Source of the DNA: Rhodobium orientis | GTDB taxonomy: Bacteria; Pseudomonadota; Alphaproteobacteria; Rhizobiales; Rhodobiaceae | Assembly: GCF_003258835.1 (NCBI RefSeq) | Contig: NZ_NPEV01000001.1 | Span: 186,001 to 250,000 of the forward strand | Reading direction: 5' to 3' | DNA length: 64,000 nt | Shown: positions 43,755-52,355 of the stretch, piece after piece | Numbering within the stretch: the stretch's first letter is position 1 | Layout of the letters: each line of letters starts with the position of its first letter | Program-made: the position numbers and the translations under genes | Notes under the pieces: generated by a model | Databases searched by the model: none | Told to the model about the DNA's origin: nothing | The model's input: the letters and a program-made list of their open reading frames with translations, nothing else

Positions 43755-44687
43755 CTATTGCGCGTTGAGGAATGACAGCCAGAGGAACAGGCTGACGACG
43801 GACAGCAGCGTTGCCAGGATGATCGTCGCCGAGACTTCCATCTCCGCCGCGCCGTAACGCTTGGCGACCAGGTAGCTGTTGATGCCCGACGGCAGGGCGG
43901 CATAGATGACGGCGACGCCGCCGACCACGGGCGGCAGGCCGAACAGCTTGAAGGCCAGCACCCAGACCGCGAGCGGATGGACGACGAGCTTGACGAGGCT
44001 CAGCATCAGCCCGCTGGTCAATCCCCGCACCAGATTGTAGCGCGCGAGCGACATGCCCATGGCAAGGAGCGCGCAGGTCGCGGTGGTCTTGCCGATGCCC
44101 TCCAGCAGGGTCGCCAGGATGCCGCCGGGCGTCAGGCCGGTCAGCTTCAGGAAAAGCCCGATGATCATGGCGACGACGATCGGATTGCGGATCAGCGAGG
44201 TGCCGATCTTGGCGAATTGGGTCTTGAGGCCGGTGCCGGAGGTTGGCCCTTCGACCATCAGCGTAACCGCCGTCATCATGATCGGCAGGTGGACGGCGAG
44301 CAGCAGAAACATCGGCATCGCCGCGGCATCGCCGTAGACCCGGATGATCAGCGGAATGCCGAGGAGGACCGTGTTGGACTGGGCCGAGACGAAGCCGAAG
44401 AGGACGCTTTCCTTCCAGGTGCCGTTGCCGCGCCGGGTGGCAATCAGCATCCCGGCGAGCCAGGCGACCGCCACGCCGGAGAAATAGGCGATCAGGTAGG
44501 CCCAGGAGAAATCCTTGCCGTCGAAGTCCTTGGTCAGGGTGAGGACGATCAGGGCCGGCACGGCGATCGAAAAGACGTACTCGGTCAGGCCTTCTTCGGC
44601 CGCGCGCGACACGAGACGCGTCTTCTGCGCCAGCCAGCCGACGGCGATCAGACCGATCACCGGGATGATGATGGCAAGAATGGACAT
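43755..44687 (-). CDS. AEC-family (auxin efflux carrier-like) transporter
   Basis: A 310-residue protein with about ten hydrophobic segments in two inverted halves. FGFVSAQSNTVLLGIPLIIRVYG and PSGINSYLVAKRYG match the conserved cores of the AEC family (also malonate and malate carriers). It is the last gene of a minus-strand series and ends facing the CUT1 ATPase gene. Export or import of an organic acid or keto acid produced by the neighbouring aminotransferase is an inference. Confidence 0.87.
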   Translation of the reverse strand: MSILAIIIPVIGLIAVGWLAQKTRLVSRAAEEGLTEYVFSIAVPALIVLTLTKDFDGKDFSWAYLIAYFSGVAVAWLAGMLIATRRGNGTWKESVLFGFVSAQSNTVLLGIPLIIRVYGDAAAMPMFLLLAVHLPIMMTAVTLMVEGPTSGTGLKTQFAKIGTSLIRNPIVVAMIIGLFLKLTGLTPGGILATLLEGIGKTTATCALLAMGMSLARYNLVRGLTSGLMLSLVKLVVHPLAVWVLAFKLFGLPPVVGGVAVIYAALPSGINSYLVAKRYGAAEMEVSATIILATLLSVVSLFLWLSFLNAQ

Positions 44688-44703
44688 GGGAAATCCGCCG
44701 GGG

Positions 44704-45702
44704 TCAGGACTGGGCCGGGTTCGGGAACGGCGCGATGCCGAGCGTTTCCGCCCGGGCGCGGGTCAGGGCCAGCAGCGTGTCGATGGTCGGCACGGGGACC
44801 CCTTTCAGCCGGCCGAGATCGCTGACGCCGCCGAGCAGGGTTTCGATCTCCGGCTTCCGGCGCAGTTCGAAGTCCTGCAGCATGGACGACTTGTGGTTGC
44901 CGACCCTGGCGACCGTCTCTTTCAGCGGGGCGAGGATGTCGGTCATCCCGAAGGCGGCGGCGACGGCACCGACTTCCAGCCAGGCGTCGCGGGTCAGGTC
45001 AGCGAGCGGCGGGAAGATGAGGAGGTTGCGCGAGGTCATGCCGGTGAGCGCGCCGATCCCGCCGGTGACGCAGTTGAGGCTCAGCTTCTTCCAGATCTCG
45101 CGCTCGAAGGTCTCGCTGTGGACCGCATCGAGGGTGTCGCTGGAAAGCGCCTCGACAAGGGCCGCGCAGAGCGGTCGCACGCGCTCGTCCGCTTCGCCGA
45201 ACACGAACCTGTTGGCCGTCGGGCTGGAATTCATGATAAGGCCCGGCGCCTCGACGTGGTTGGCCGAAAAGGCGATGCCGCCGATGGTGCGCGAGATGCC
45301 GACCTTCTCGGTCAGGGCTCCGATCATGGCGGCGATCGCCGGCGACCAGGCGTCCTGGGGCACGTCAAGGCTTGCCAGGTACCACCAGGGCAGGCCGTTG
45401 ACGCAGAAGGCGACGGCCGTCTCGGGTCCGCATAGGGCCGCGATACCGTCGGCGATGCCCATCAGGGCCGGCGTCTTCACCGTGACGAGGACGATATCCT
45501 GCGTCGGCAGGCTGGAAGGGTCGTCGGTCGCCTGCGGGTGGACGGTGACCGTCTTGCCGTCGCTCTGCAGCGACAGGCCGGCCTCGCGGATCGCCGCCAG
45601 GTGCGGGCCGCGGGCGACGACGGAAACGTCATGGCCGGCCTCGGCTAGGCGCACGGCGAGATGGCCGCCGATGGCACCGGCGCCGTAGACACAGATCTTC
45701 AT
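44704..45702 (-). CDS. panE: Ketopantoate reductase-like protein (ApbA/PanE family)
   Basis: A 332-residue NADP-dependent reductase. The N-terminal Rossmann loop ICVYGAGAIGGHLAVRLAEAG and ILVTVKTPAL-type segment (VLVTVKT) are diagnostic, and KLSLNCVTGGIGALTGM contains the conserved catalytic Lys and Asn. ATG 45702 is preceded by AGGAG with 6-base spacing; the ATG at 45708 is too close to that site. Many paralogues of PanE reduce other 2-keto acids, and its place between aminotransferase and carrier genes suggests such a role rather than pantothenate synthesis. Confidence 0.82.
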   Translation of the reverse strand: MKICVYGAGAIGGHLAVRLAEAGHDVSVVARGPHLAAIREAGLSLQSDGKTVTVHPQATDDPSSLPTQDIVLVTVKTPALMGIADGIAALCGPETAVAFCVNGLPWWYLASLDVPQDAWSPAIAAMIGALTEKVGISRTIGGIAFSANHVEAPGLIMNSSPTANRFVFGEADERVRPLCAALVEALSSDTLDAVHSETFEREIWKKLSLNCVTGGIGALTGMTSRNLLIFPPLADLTRDAWLEVGAVAAAFGMTDILAPLKETVARVGNHKSSMLQDFELRRKPEIETLLGGVSDLGRLKGVPVPTIDTLLALTRARAETLGIAPFPNPAQS

Positions 45703-45788
45703 TGTCATCTCCTGAACGATGGAGGCAGGGGGTCGTGTCCCGGAAAGGGCGTTTCCGGGTCTCGGCTCATGCCGGATGTGGATGGGGC

Positions 45789-46991
45789 TCAGCTAAGCCG
45801 GTTACAGAACTTGCGCAGCCGTTCCAGCGCGCCGCGCAGGTCCTCAAGGTCGACGGAGTAGGACATCCGCAGGAAGGGCGATAGGCCGAACCCGCTGCCC
45901 GGCACCACCAGAACGCCGGCCTCGTCGATGGCCAGCCGCGAGAAATCCTCGTCGCTGTTAATCGTCTCGCCGGCCGGCGTCTTGCGGCCGAGGGTTCCCG
46001 CACAATTGGCGAAGACGAAGAACGAGCCGGAGGTGCGCACCGCCTCAAGGCCTGGCATCTGGTTGACCATGGACAGGGCCAGGTCGCGCCGGTCGACATA
46101 GGAGTCCCGGTTCGATGCCTGGTAGCTGTTGTCGCCGCGAAGGGCCTCGACGGCCGCCGCCTGGGAGATCGAGTTCGGCGAGCCGGCGAGATGGCTGAGG
46201 ACGCTCGACATGCCCTTGATGAGGTTCGCGGGGCCGGCGGCGAAGCCGAGCCGCCAGCCCATCATGACGTAGCCCTTGGAAAAGCCGTTGATGACGATGG
46301 TGCGTGCCTTGGCATCCTCGCCGACGGAGGCCGGCGACGGCGCGGTCAGGCCGTCATAGGTCAGGTGCTCGTAGATCTCGTCGGTGACGACCGTCACGGC
46401 CGGGTGCCGCTGCAGCACGTCATGGAGTTTGCGCAGCAGCTCGGCGTCGTAGACCGCGCCGGTCGGATTGTTCGGCGTGTTGATGAGGACCGCGCGGGTG
46501 CGCTCGGTGATCGCCGCTTCCAGGTCCTCCGGCTGCAACAGGAAACCGTTCTCCTGGGTGCAGACGACCGGCACGGGGACGGCGCCGCACAGGCGCACGA
46601 TGTCCGGATAGGAGACCCAGTAGGGTGCCGGGACGATGACCTCGTCGCCCGGATCGGCAAGCGCGAGGAAGGCGGCCTGCAAGAGCGGCTTGGTGCCGTT
46701 GGCGGCGACGACTTCCGACGACGCGTATTCCAGGCCGTTTTCCCTGCGCAGCTTGTCGACGAGGGCGGCGCGCAGCTCGTTGGTGCCGTCGCCGGCGGTG
46801 TAGCGGGTATCGCCCCGCTTGATGGCTTCGATGCCGGCGGCGCGGATGTGTTCCGGCGTGTTGAAGTCCGGCTCGCCGGCGATCAGGGACGTCACTTGCT
46901 TGCCCTCGGCACGCAGTTCCGCGGCGCGCCGTATCAGGGCCATGGTGACGGAGGGGCGGGTGTTGCTTACGCGACTGGCCAGTTCAGGCAT
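45789..46991 (-). CDS. Class I/II aminotransferase (aspartate aminotransferase-like)
   Basis: A 400-residue PLP enzyme. IAGEPDFNTPEHIRAA, the pyridine-binding Asp in VVTDEIYEHLTYDG, NTPNNPTGAVY, the Schiff-base Lys in NGFSKGYVMMGWRLG and the substrate Arg near the end (PFLRMSYSV) are all present. ATG 46991 has GAGGGAA upstream; the open frame extends to 47051. It follows the amino acid permease genes in the place where the ATPase gene of Aap systems is normally found, so it probably deaminates the imported amino acid. Confidence 0.9.
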   Translation of the reverse strand: MPELASRVSNTRPSVTMALIRRAAELRAEGKQVTSLIAGEPDFNTPEHIRAAGIEAIKRGDTRYTAGDGTNELRAALVDKLRRENGLEYASSEVVAANGTKPLLQAAFLALADPGDEVIVPAPYWVSYPDIVRLCGAVPVPVVCTQENGFLLQPEDLEAAITERTRAVLINTPNNPTGAVYDAELLRKLHDVLQRHPAVTVVTDEIYEHLTYDGLTAPSPASVGEDAKARTIVINGFSKGYVMMGWRLGFAAGPANLIKGMSSVLSHLAGSPNSISQAAAVEALRGDNSYQASNRDSYVDRRDLALSMVNQMPGLEAVRTSGSFFVFANCAGTLGRKTPAGETINSDEDFSRLAIDEAGVLVVPGSGFGLSPFLRMSYSVDLEDLRGALERLRKFCNRLS

Positions 46992-47013
46992 GGTGGAGTT
47001 TCCCTCTAGAAGG

Positions 47014-48105
47014 TCAATGGTTTTGGCGCCGGCGCTCCAGCCGCAGGGCATAAAGGCTCAGCACGTAGCAGAAGGTGAAGTAGAAGGCGGCGGCGAAGAC
47101 GTAGCCTTCGACGGTGAAGCCGATCCAGGCGGGGTCCCGGGAGGCGAGCTGGATCGCGGCCAGGAAATCGGACATGCCGATGACGATGATCAGCGAGGTG
47201 TCCTTGAAGAACAGGACGACGATGGTGACGAGGCCGGGAATGGAGTGGCGGATGACCTGCGGCAGCGTGATCAGGAACAGGATCTGCCAGCGTTTCATGC
47301 CGATGGAGAACGCCGCCTCGGCCTGGCCTTCGGGCACGACCTGGAAGCCGCCGCGCAGGGCCTCGGCGATATAGGCCGCGGCGACGATCAGGAACGCCGC
47401 CAGCGCGCGCATCAGCTTCGGCAGGGTCATGCCCTCGGGCAGGAAGAAGGGCAGCATGACCGAGGCGATGAACAGGGTGGCGACGAGCGGCGAGCCGCGG
47501 AACGCCTCGATGATGGCGATCGAAATCCAGCGGAACAGGCGGAACTCGGAGCGCCGGCCGAGGGCCAGCAGAAGGCCGACGGGAAAGCCGAGCGGCAGCA
47601 CCGTCAGGCTGAGCAACAGGGTGAGCGGCAGGCCGCCGATCATTTCGGTGCGCACCGGAGGAAGCCCGAAGCCGCCGAGCAGCAGCCAGAACACACCGAC
47701 GATGGCGGCGAGCCACGTCAAGACCAGCCCCTTGCCCCAGAAGCGCGGGACCATGGCGATGCCGGTGATGCCGAACAGGATGACGATGGCAAGGGTCGCC
47801 CGCCAGCGTTCGTCCAGCGGATACATGCCGTAGATGAAGAAGCGGAATTTTTCCTGGATGAACGGCCAGCAGGCGCCGGCCGCCTGGCGGCATTCCTCGG
47901 GCGTGCCCGCCCATACCGCCTCGCTGAAGAGCCAGCGGAACAGGGGCGGCACGACCAGCCACAGAATGACGACGCAGCCGACGGTGATGAAGACGTTGGT
48001 GGGCGTGCCGAGAAGCATCTTGCCGTAGCGGCGCGGCAGCGAGAGCTCTTCCTTTTTCGGGTTCGGCTGCGCCGGGATGGGCTGCGTTTGTATGAAGGTG
48101 GTCAT
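47014..48105 (-). CDS. aapM: Amino acid ABC permease (AapM-like)
   Basis: A 363-residue membrane protein of the general L-amino acid importer type. The long N-terminal region with GVFWLLLGGFGLPPV and GFPVGLLLALGRRSEF is AapM-like; IEAFRGSPLVATLF and AEALRGGFQVVPEGQAEAAFSIG match the conserved EAA loop of polar amino acid permeases. Its ATG overlaps the aapQ stop. No ATPase gene follows; the next gene is the aminotransferase. Confidence 0.88.
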   Translation of the reverse strand: MTTFIQTQPIPAQPNPKKEELSLPRRYGKMLLGTPTNVFITVGCVVILWLVVPPLFRWLFSEAVWAGTPEECRQAAGACWPFIQEKFRFFIYGMYPLDERWRATLAIVILFGITGIAMVPRFWGKGLVLTWLAAIVGVFWLLLGGFGLPPVRTEMIGGLPLTLLLSLTVLPLGFPVGLLLALGRRSEFRLFRWISIAIIEAFRGSPLVATLFIASVMLPFFLPEGMTLPKLMRALAAFLIVAAAYIAEALRGGFQVVPEGQAEAAFSIGMKRWQILFLITLPQVIRHSIPGLVTIVVLFFKDTSLIIVIGMSDFLAAIQLASRDPAWIGFTVEGYVFAAAFYFTFCYVLSLYALRLERRRQNH

Positions 48106-49343
48106 CGCTGCCCCCGTTCCACCAGCTTCTTGTTGAAGCGGTTCATGAGCGTGGCCGCCAAGAGCGTCGGCAGGAGGTAGCCGCCGACCATGATGGCGAC
48201 GCCCTCGATGCTGTGGCCGGAAAAGTTGATGGTGGTCGACAGTGCCCAGAAGAAGTCCGGAAAGCCGATGGCGATGGCGAGACTGCTGTTCTTGATGACG
48301 CTGATATATTGCGTCGTCACCGAGGGCACGATCGCCAGCAGCGCCTGCGGCACGACGACGAGGCGCAGCATCTGGAGATTGGACAGGCCAAGGCTGCCGG
48401 CGGCCTCGCGCTGGCCCTGGTGGACGCCCTCGATGCCGCCGCGCACCAGTTCGGCGATGAAGGCGCCGGCATAGAGCGACTGGGCGACGGTCAGCGCCAC
48501 GAATTCCGGCGTCAGCGTCATGCCGCCGGTAAAGTTGAAGGTGCCGCGCACGGGCGGCGACAGGGAGAAGGCGCCGGCCGCGATGGCAACGGCGATGAAG
48601 GCGATGAGCGCCAGGACGAGCCGCGTCACCAGATGCGGCGAGCGGCCAAAGACGGTCCGCCATAGCGGCGCAAGAATGAGGAACAGCGCGGTCGCGGCGG
48701 CGCCTGCAGCGGCAAGGCCGGTGCCGTCGCCGGAGAATTCCAGGGCCGGCACCTGCAATCCGCGCTGGCTGAGGAAGATGGTGTCGCCCAGCGACAGGGC
48801 GTTGCGGACGACGGGAAGCTGCAGGAGCAGCGTGTACCAGAACAGGATCTGCAGGAGCTGCGGCGTGTTGCGGGCAAGGTTCACATAGGCGCCCGTCACC
48901 AGCTTCAGGAGCGGGTTTTCGGAAACGCGCATGACGCCGACGACGACGCCGATGACGGTCGACAGGATGCAGGCGATGATGGCGACGCGCAGCGTGTTGG
49001 CCGCGCCGACGAGGATCATCCAGCCGAGGCTGTCTTCCGGCGCGTAGGGAATGATGCTCTCGGCGATGTCGATGCCGGCTTCGCGGTTGAGGAAGTCGAG
49101 GCCGAGATTGAGGTTCTGGCGGACCAGGTTGCCGTACATGATGCGGGTGAAGACCAGCAGCACCACGAACAGGACGACGGCCCCGAACACCTGCCAGAGA
49201 ACCGCGCGGCCGCGCCTTGTGCGCCAGAGCGCGGGGCCGAGAAGGCTCGGCGGCGGCGGCGGCAGGAGGCCGGCCGCGGTCGTCGCAGGGGGCGTCGAAG
49301 GCGCCTCATCGAGGTCGCCCTTGCGCCAGGAAACGTCCAACAT
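48102..49343 (-). CDS. aapQ: Amino acid ABC permease (AapQ-like)
   Basis: A 413-residue permease, longer than typical HisM-like proteins because of an insertion between helices, as in AapQ. Marks are YVNLARNTPQLLQILFWY, AELVRGGIEGVHQGQREAAGSLG and VVVPQALLAIVPSVTTQYIS. ATG 49343 is chosen since GGAGAG lies 8 bases upstream; a GTG at 49352 is the alternative. It forms the heterodimeric channel with AapM. Confidence 0.88.
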   Translation of the reverse strand: MLDVSWRKGDLDEAPSTPPATTAAGLLPPPPPSLLGPALWRTRRGRAVLWQVFGAVVLFVVLLVFTRIMYGNLVRQNLNLGLDFLNREAGIDIAESIIPYAPEDSLGWMILVGAANTLRVAIIACILSTVIGVVVGVMRVSENPLLKLVTGAYVNLARNTPQLLQILFWYTLLLQLPVVRNALSLGDTIFLSQRGLQVPALEFSGDGTGLAAAGAAATALFLILAPLWRTVFGRSPHLVTRLVLALIAFIAVAIAAGAFSLSPPVRGTFNFTGGMTLTPEFVALTVAQSLYAGAFIAELVRGGIEGVHQGQREAAGSLGLSNLQMLRLVVVPQALLAIVPSVTTQYISVIKNSSLAIAIGFPDFFWALSTTINFSGHSIEGVAIMVGGYLLPTLLAATLMNRFNKKLVERGQR

Positions 49344-49371
49344 GGTATCCACTCTCCGTCTGAGCCCGGTC

Positions 49372-49401
49372 CGGTTTCCCGCCGCAAGGGGCGGGAAACC
49401 G
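49372..49401 (-). terminator. Intercistronic hairpin between aapJ and aapQ
   Basis: CGGTTTCCCGCC and GGCGGGAAACCG form a 12-bp perfect stem over a 6-base loop. There is no T-run on the minus strand, so mRNA protection of the aapJ segment is more likely than termination. Confidence 0.5.
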
Positions 49402-49439
49402 TTTCGATAGGTCCGGATGCCGCCGGGGGGCGGCAGGGC

Positions 49440-50489
49440 TCAAAGGAACGGGGGCGGGTAGAGCAGGCCACCGTTGAGGTAGAGGTTGTTGGCGCCGCGA
49501 TCGAGCTTGATCGCCGACTTCATGCCGAGGTTCTGGTCATAGAGCTCGGCGTAGTTGCCCACCATCTTGACGATGTTGTAGGCCCAGTCGTCGGACAGCC
49601 CGAGGCCCTTGGCCAGGCCCTCCTGCTTGCCGAGCAGGCGCTGCACCCGCGGCGACGAACTGGATGCCAGCATTTCGTCGACGTTTTCGCTGGTGACGCC
49701 GACTTCCTCGGCGATCATCGGCGCGTAAACCACCCAGCGGATGATGTTGTACCACTCGTCGTCGCCCTGGCGCACGACCGGGGCCAGCGGAGACTTGGCG
49801 ATGACGTCGTTGAGGACGACGAAATCGTCGGGGTTCTTGGACAGGACGCGGATCGAGCCGAGATAGGTACGGTCCGAGGTGAAGACGTCGCACCGGCCGG
49901 AGAAGAAGGCGCGGCGCATGTCGTCGAAGCTGTCCATGGCGATGGAGGTGAATTCCATGTTGTGGGCACGGAAGAAGTCGCCAATGTTGAGCTCGGAGTT
50001 GGAGCCCGGCGTGACGCAGACGGTGGCGCCGTTCAGCTCGGTCGCCTTGGTGACGCCGAGGGACTTCGGCACCATCATGCCCTGGCCGTCGATGACGGTG
50101 TAGGGACCCGACAGGAAGCCGAGCGAGGTGTCGCGGGTGAAGGTGGTCGTCACCTGGCGGAACAGGACGTCGACCTCGCCCGACTGCAGGGCCGGGAAGC
50201 GGGTCTGGGTCGTCAGCGGGATGAAGTCGACCTTGGTGGCGTCGCCGAGGACGGCCGCGGCGACCGCCTTGCAGTAGTCGACGTCCATGCCGTGCAGGAC
50301 GCCGTCGGAATCGGGATAGCCGAAGCCGGGAACGTCGATCGAGGTGCCGCATTTGAGAACGCCGCGTTCCTTGACCGCGTCGAGCGTCGTGCCGGCGTTG
50401 GCGATGCTGGAGGCTGCGAGGCAGCTACCGACGGCGACCGTCAGAAGCAGAGCCGCACGCCTGGAAGCGCTTTGGAGTGTAGACAACAT
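49440..50489 (-). CDS. aapJ: Periplasmic amino acid-binding protein (AapJ-like)
   Basis: A 349-residue receptor with a Sec signal (LLLTVAVGSCLAASSIANAG). It shows the family 3 pattern: VKERGVLKCGTSIDVPGFG, MDVDYCKAVAAAVLGDATKVDFIPLTTQTRFPALQSGEVDVLF and the second-lobe RCDVFTSDRTYLGSIRVL. AapJ-type proteins bind many L-amino acids. It is the first gene of the minus-strand amino acid operon, divergent from a LysR gene. Confidence 0.9.
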   Translation of the reverse strand: MLSTLQSASRRAALLLTVAVGSCLAASSIANAGTTLDAVKERGVLKCGTSIDVPGFGYPDSDGVLHGMDVDYCKAVAAAVLGDATKVDFIPLTTQTRFPALQSGEVDVLFRQVTTTFTRDTSLGFLSGPYTVIDGQGMMVPKSLGVTKATELNGATVCVTPGSNSELNIGDFFRAHNMEFTSIAMDSFDDMRRAFFSGRCDVFTSDRTYLGSIRVLSKNPDDFVVLNDVIAKSPLAPVVRQGDDEWYNIIRWVVYAPMIAEEVGVTSENVDEMLASSSSPRVQRLLGKQEGLAKGLGLSDDWAYNIVKMVGNYAELYDQNLGMKSAIKLDRGANNLYLNGGLLYPPPFL

Positions 50490-50688
50490 TCAAAGTTCCC
50501 CAGTTTGGTGGCGATCCCCTCGTGATCGCGGGGCTTTGGCGTGTCCTCCACAGTATTCAGCGTTCTTGCGCGCTGGCCGGTAGCGGATGTTCTCTTACCG
50601 GATTTCTCCGCTCCGGATTTCTCCCGGCCGGCAGACATTGGATTTGCGACCGTTCGATAAGGTCAGGCTATGGCTCGGTTCTTGCTAC

Positions 50689-50720
50689 GGCAATTCCAGT
50701 AATTGCCATAACAGATATGG
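50689..50720. promoter_or_regulatory. Dyad and repeated element between aapJ and the LysR gene
   Basis: GGCAATT (50689-50695), five bases, AATTGCC (50701-50707) form a perfect 7-bp inverted repeat, directly followed by ATAACAGATATGG (50708-50720). A near copy of the latter, ATAACTGATATGA, stands before ridA at 51716-51728. These are probable binding sites of the adjacent LysR protein. Confidence 0.55.
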
Positions 50721-50742
50721 CGGAATCGCAATCCCGGGTCCC

Positions 50743-51678
50743 ATGAACGAAAAACACCTGCACTTTTTCTCGGCAATTGCCGAATTCGGCAGCTTCTCGG
50801 CCGCTGCGGCGGTGCTCGGTCTCGATCAACCCTCGCTCAGCCGCTACATCCGCCAGCTTGAGGACGATATCGGCGCCAAGCTGTTTCACAGGACCGGCCG
50901 CGGTGTCCGGCTGACGGAAACCGGAGAGGAGTTTCTCGGTATTGCGCAGCGCTACCTCAAGGATACGGACACGCTCCGGCACAAGGTGGACGACGGGCGA
51001 AACGACCTTCGCGGCTCGATCTCGCTCGGCGTCATCCAGTTTCTCGGTGAGGCGTTCGTGCCCGACTGCCTGCTGAAATACGCCGAGATGCGTCCGAACA
51101 TGACCGTCCAGGTGACCGGCGGCGGCAGCGGCATCATCCAGGAGATGCTGCTCTCCGGGCGCATCGACGTCGGCCTGCTCTACGATGCGGGGTTGTCCGG
51201 CGATCTCGTCGCCGAACAGGTCTTCATGGATCGGCTCGTGCTCTACGGCTCTGTCGAACTCGCCCGCCGCCGCGGCTTCGACGGGCAGAGCGAGCTGAGC
51301 CTTCCCCAGCTCAGCGGTGTGCCGATCATCGCCCAGACCCGCCAGCACGGTCTCAGGCGCGCCATCGAGCATGCGGCGCGGCGCGCCGGCGTCGGCCTCA
51401 ACGTGGTCTTCGAGGTCGACAGCCTGGTGACGGCGCGGGCGCTGGCCCGCCGGCAGGGCGGTTTCGCGGTGGTGCCGTTCGGGTCGGTGTGTGGCGACAT
51501 CGACCGGCCCGACGTCTTCATGCCGTGGATCGGCGAGCCGCGGATCGAGGTCACCTTCAGCATCGCCACGGCGCGCAACCGCAAGATCGAGCGCGGTGCG
51601 CTGGAGCTGGTGTCGCTGATCCGCAACGATATCCGCGACTTCGCCAAGTCCATCGACGCGCTGTCCGAGCGCCGGTGA
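50743..51678 (+). CDS. LysR-family transcriptional regulator
   Basis: A 311-residue regulator. FFSAIAEFGSFSAAAAVLGLDQPSLSRYIRQLE and KLFHRTGRGVRLTETG are the LysR HTH and wing; LGVIQFLGEAFVPDCLLKYAEMRPN starts the effector domain. ATG 50743 precedes the HTH by the usual distance. It is divergent from aapJ and lies 283 bases before ridA, with a shared sequence element in front of both, so it probably controls uptake and oxidation of an amino acid together. Confidence 0.88.
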   Translation: MNEKHLHFFSAIAEFGSFSAAAAVLGLDQPSLSRYIRQLEDDIGAKLFHRTGRGVRLTETGEEFLGIAQRYLKDTDTLRHKVDDGRNDLRGSISLGVIQFLGEAFVPDCLLKYAEMRPNMTVQVTGGGSGIIQEMLLSGRIDVGLLYDAGLSGDLVAEQVFMDRLVLYGSVELARRRGFDGQSELSLPQLSGVPIIAQTRQHGLRRAIEHAARRAGVGLNVVFEVDSLVTARALARRQGGFAVVPFGSVCGDIDRPDVFMPWIGEPRIEVTFSIATARNRKIERGALELVSLIRNDIRDFAKSIDALSERR

Positions 51679-51710
51679 GCCCCGCGCGAACGGCTCCTGC
51701 CATGGCGGAT

Positions 51711-51728
51711 ATGCGATAACTGATATGA
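51711..51728. promoter_or_regulatory. Copy of the aapJ-LysR element upstream of ridA
   Basis: ATAACTGATATGA (51716-51728) matches the element at 50708-50720 in 11 of 13 bases and is preceded by GATATG overlapping 51711. It lies in the 283-base gap before ridA, which contains no gene and probably holds the ridA-dadA promoter. Confidence 0.45.
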
Positions 51729-51961
51729 CCGATCGGCCGTATTCCCTTCTTCGCGCCTGCCGCCCAAAGTTCTGATCCTCAAAAGCGTGTCTTCCCAAGC
51801 GGCTCTCAGCATCGAGACCGAGACACGTGCAAAATCATAAAGCTAACGCATGGCGCGTGGGCCGGGGTGACCTGGGCATGCGCTGCGCACGGTCCGCCAG
51901 CATGATGCCGCCTGCCGACCCGGCAGGCGGCGACGGATCGGGAAAGGACAGGCCTTTTTCC

Positions 51962-52306
51962 ATGATCACCCATTACACGCCCGCCGGCCACAAGTCGGAC
52001 ATGGTCGCCTATAACGGCATGCTGTTCGTCTCCGGCATCGTCGCGTCCGACCTCAGCCTGCCGGTCGAGGGCCAGACCGCGGAGATCCTCGCCAAGTTCG
52101 ACACAATGCTGGCCGAGGCCGGCACCAGCAAGGAGCGGGTGCTGTCCGCCACCATCTGGCTCGCCGACATTGATGACCGGGCAAAGATTTCCGATGCCTG
52201 GAACGCCTGGGTCGTGCCCGGAAAGCAGCCTGCTAGGGTCTGCATCGGCGCCGCACTCGCCGCCCCCGACATCCGCATCGAGATCGCGCTCGTCGCAGCC
52301 GTCTGA
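51962..52306 (+). CDS. ridA: RidA family reactive imine/enamine deaminase
   Basis: A 114-residue trimer-forming protein. GMLFVSGIVASD, the NMLAEAG-like helix (TMLAEAGTSKERVLSATIWL), and QPARVCIGAALAAPDIRIEIALVA, with the conserved Arg that binds the carboxylate, are diagnostic. It hydrolyses reactive 2-aminoacrylate-type intermediates released by PLP or flavin enzymes. ATG 51962 was chosen for family length; the frame is open further upstream but without family residues. It precedes the amino acid oxidase gene by 49 bases, whose imine product would be its natural substrate. Confidence 0.88.
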   Translation: MITHYTPAGHKSDMVAYNGMLFVSGIVASDLSLPVEGQTAEILAKFDTMLAEAGTSKERVLSATIWLADIDDRAKISDAWNAWVVPGKQPARVCIGAALAAPDIRIEIALVAAV

Positions 52307-52355
52307 CGCCCCCCCCCCTGACGCCTCGTCGCGAAAAGCCATTGGAAGGCGAGCC

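Noticed and set aside
50771-50782. Palindrome CGGCAATTGCCG early in the LysR gene
   Set aside because: It shares half-sites with the upstream dyad but lies in coding sequence for a conserved region, so it may be chance; kept only as a possible secondary site.
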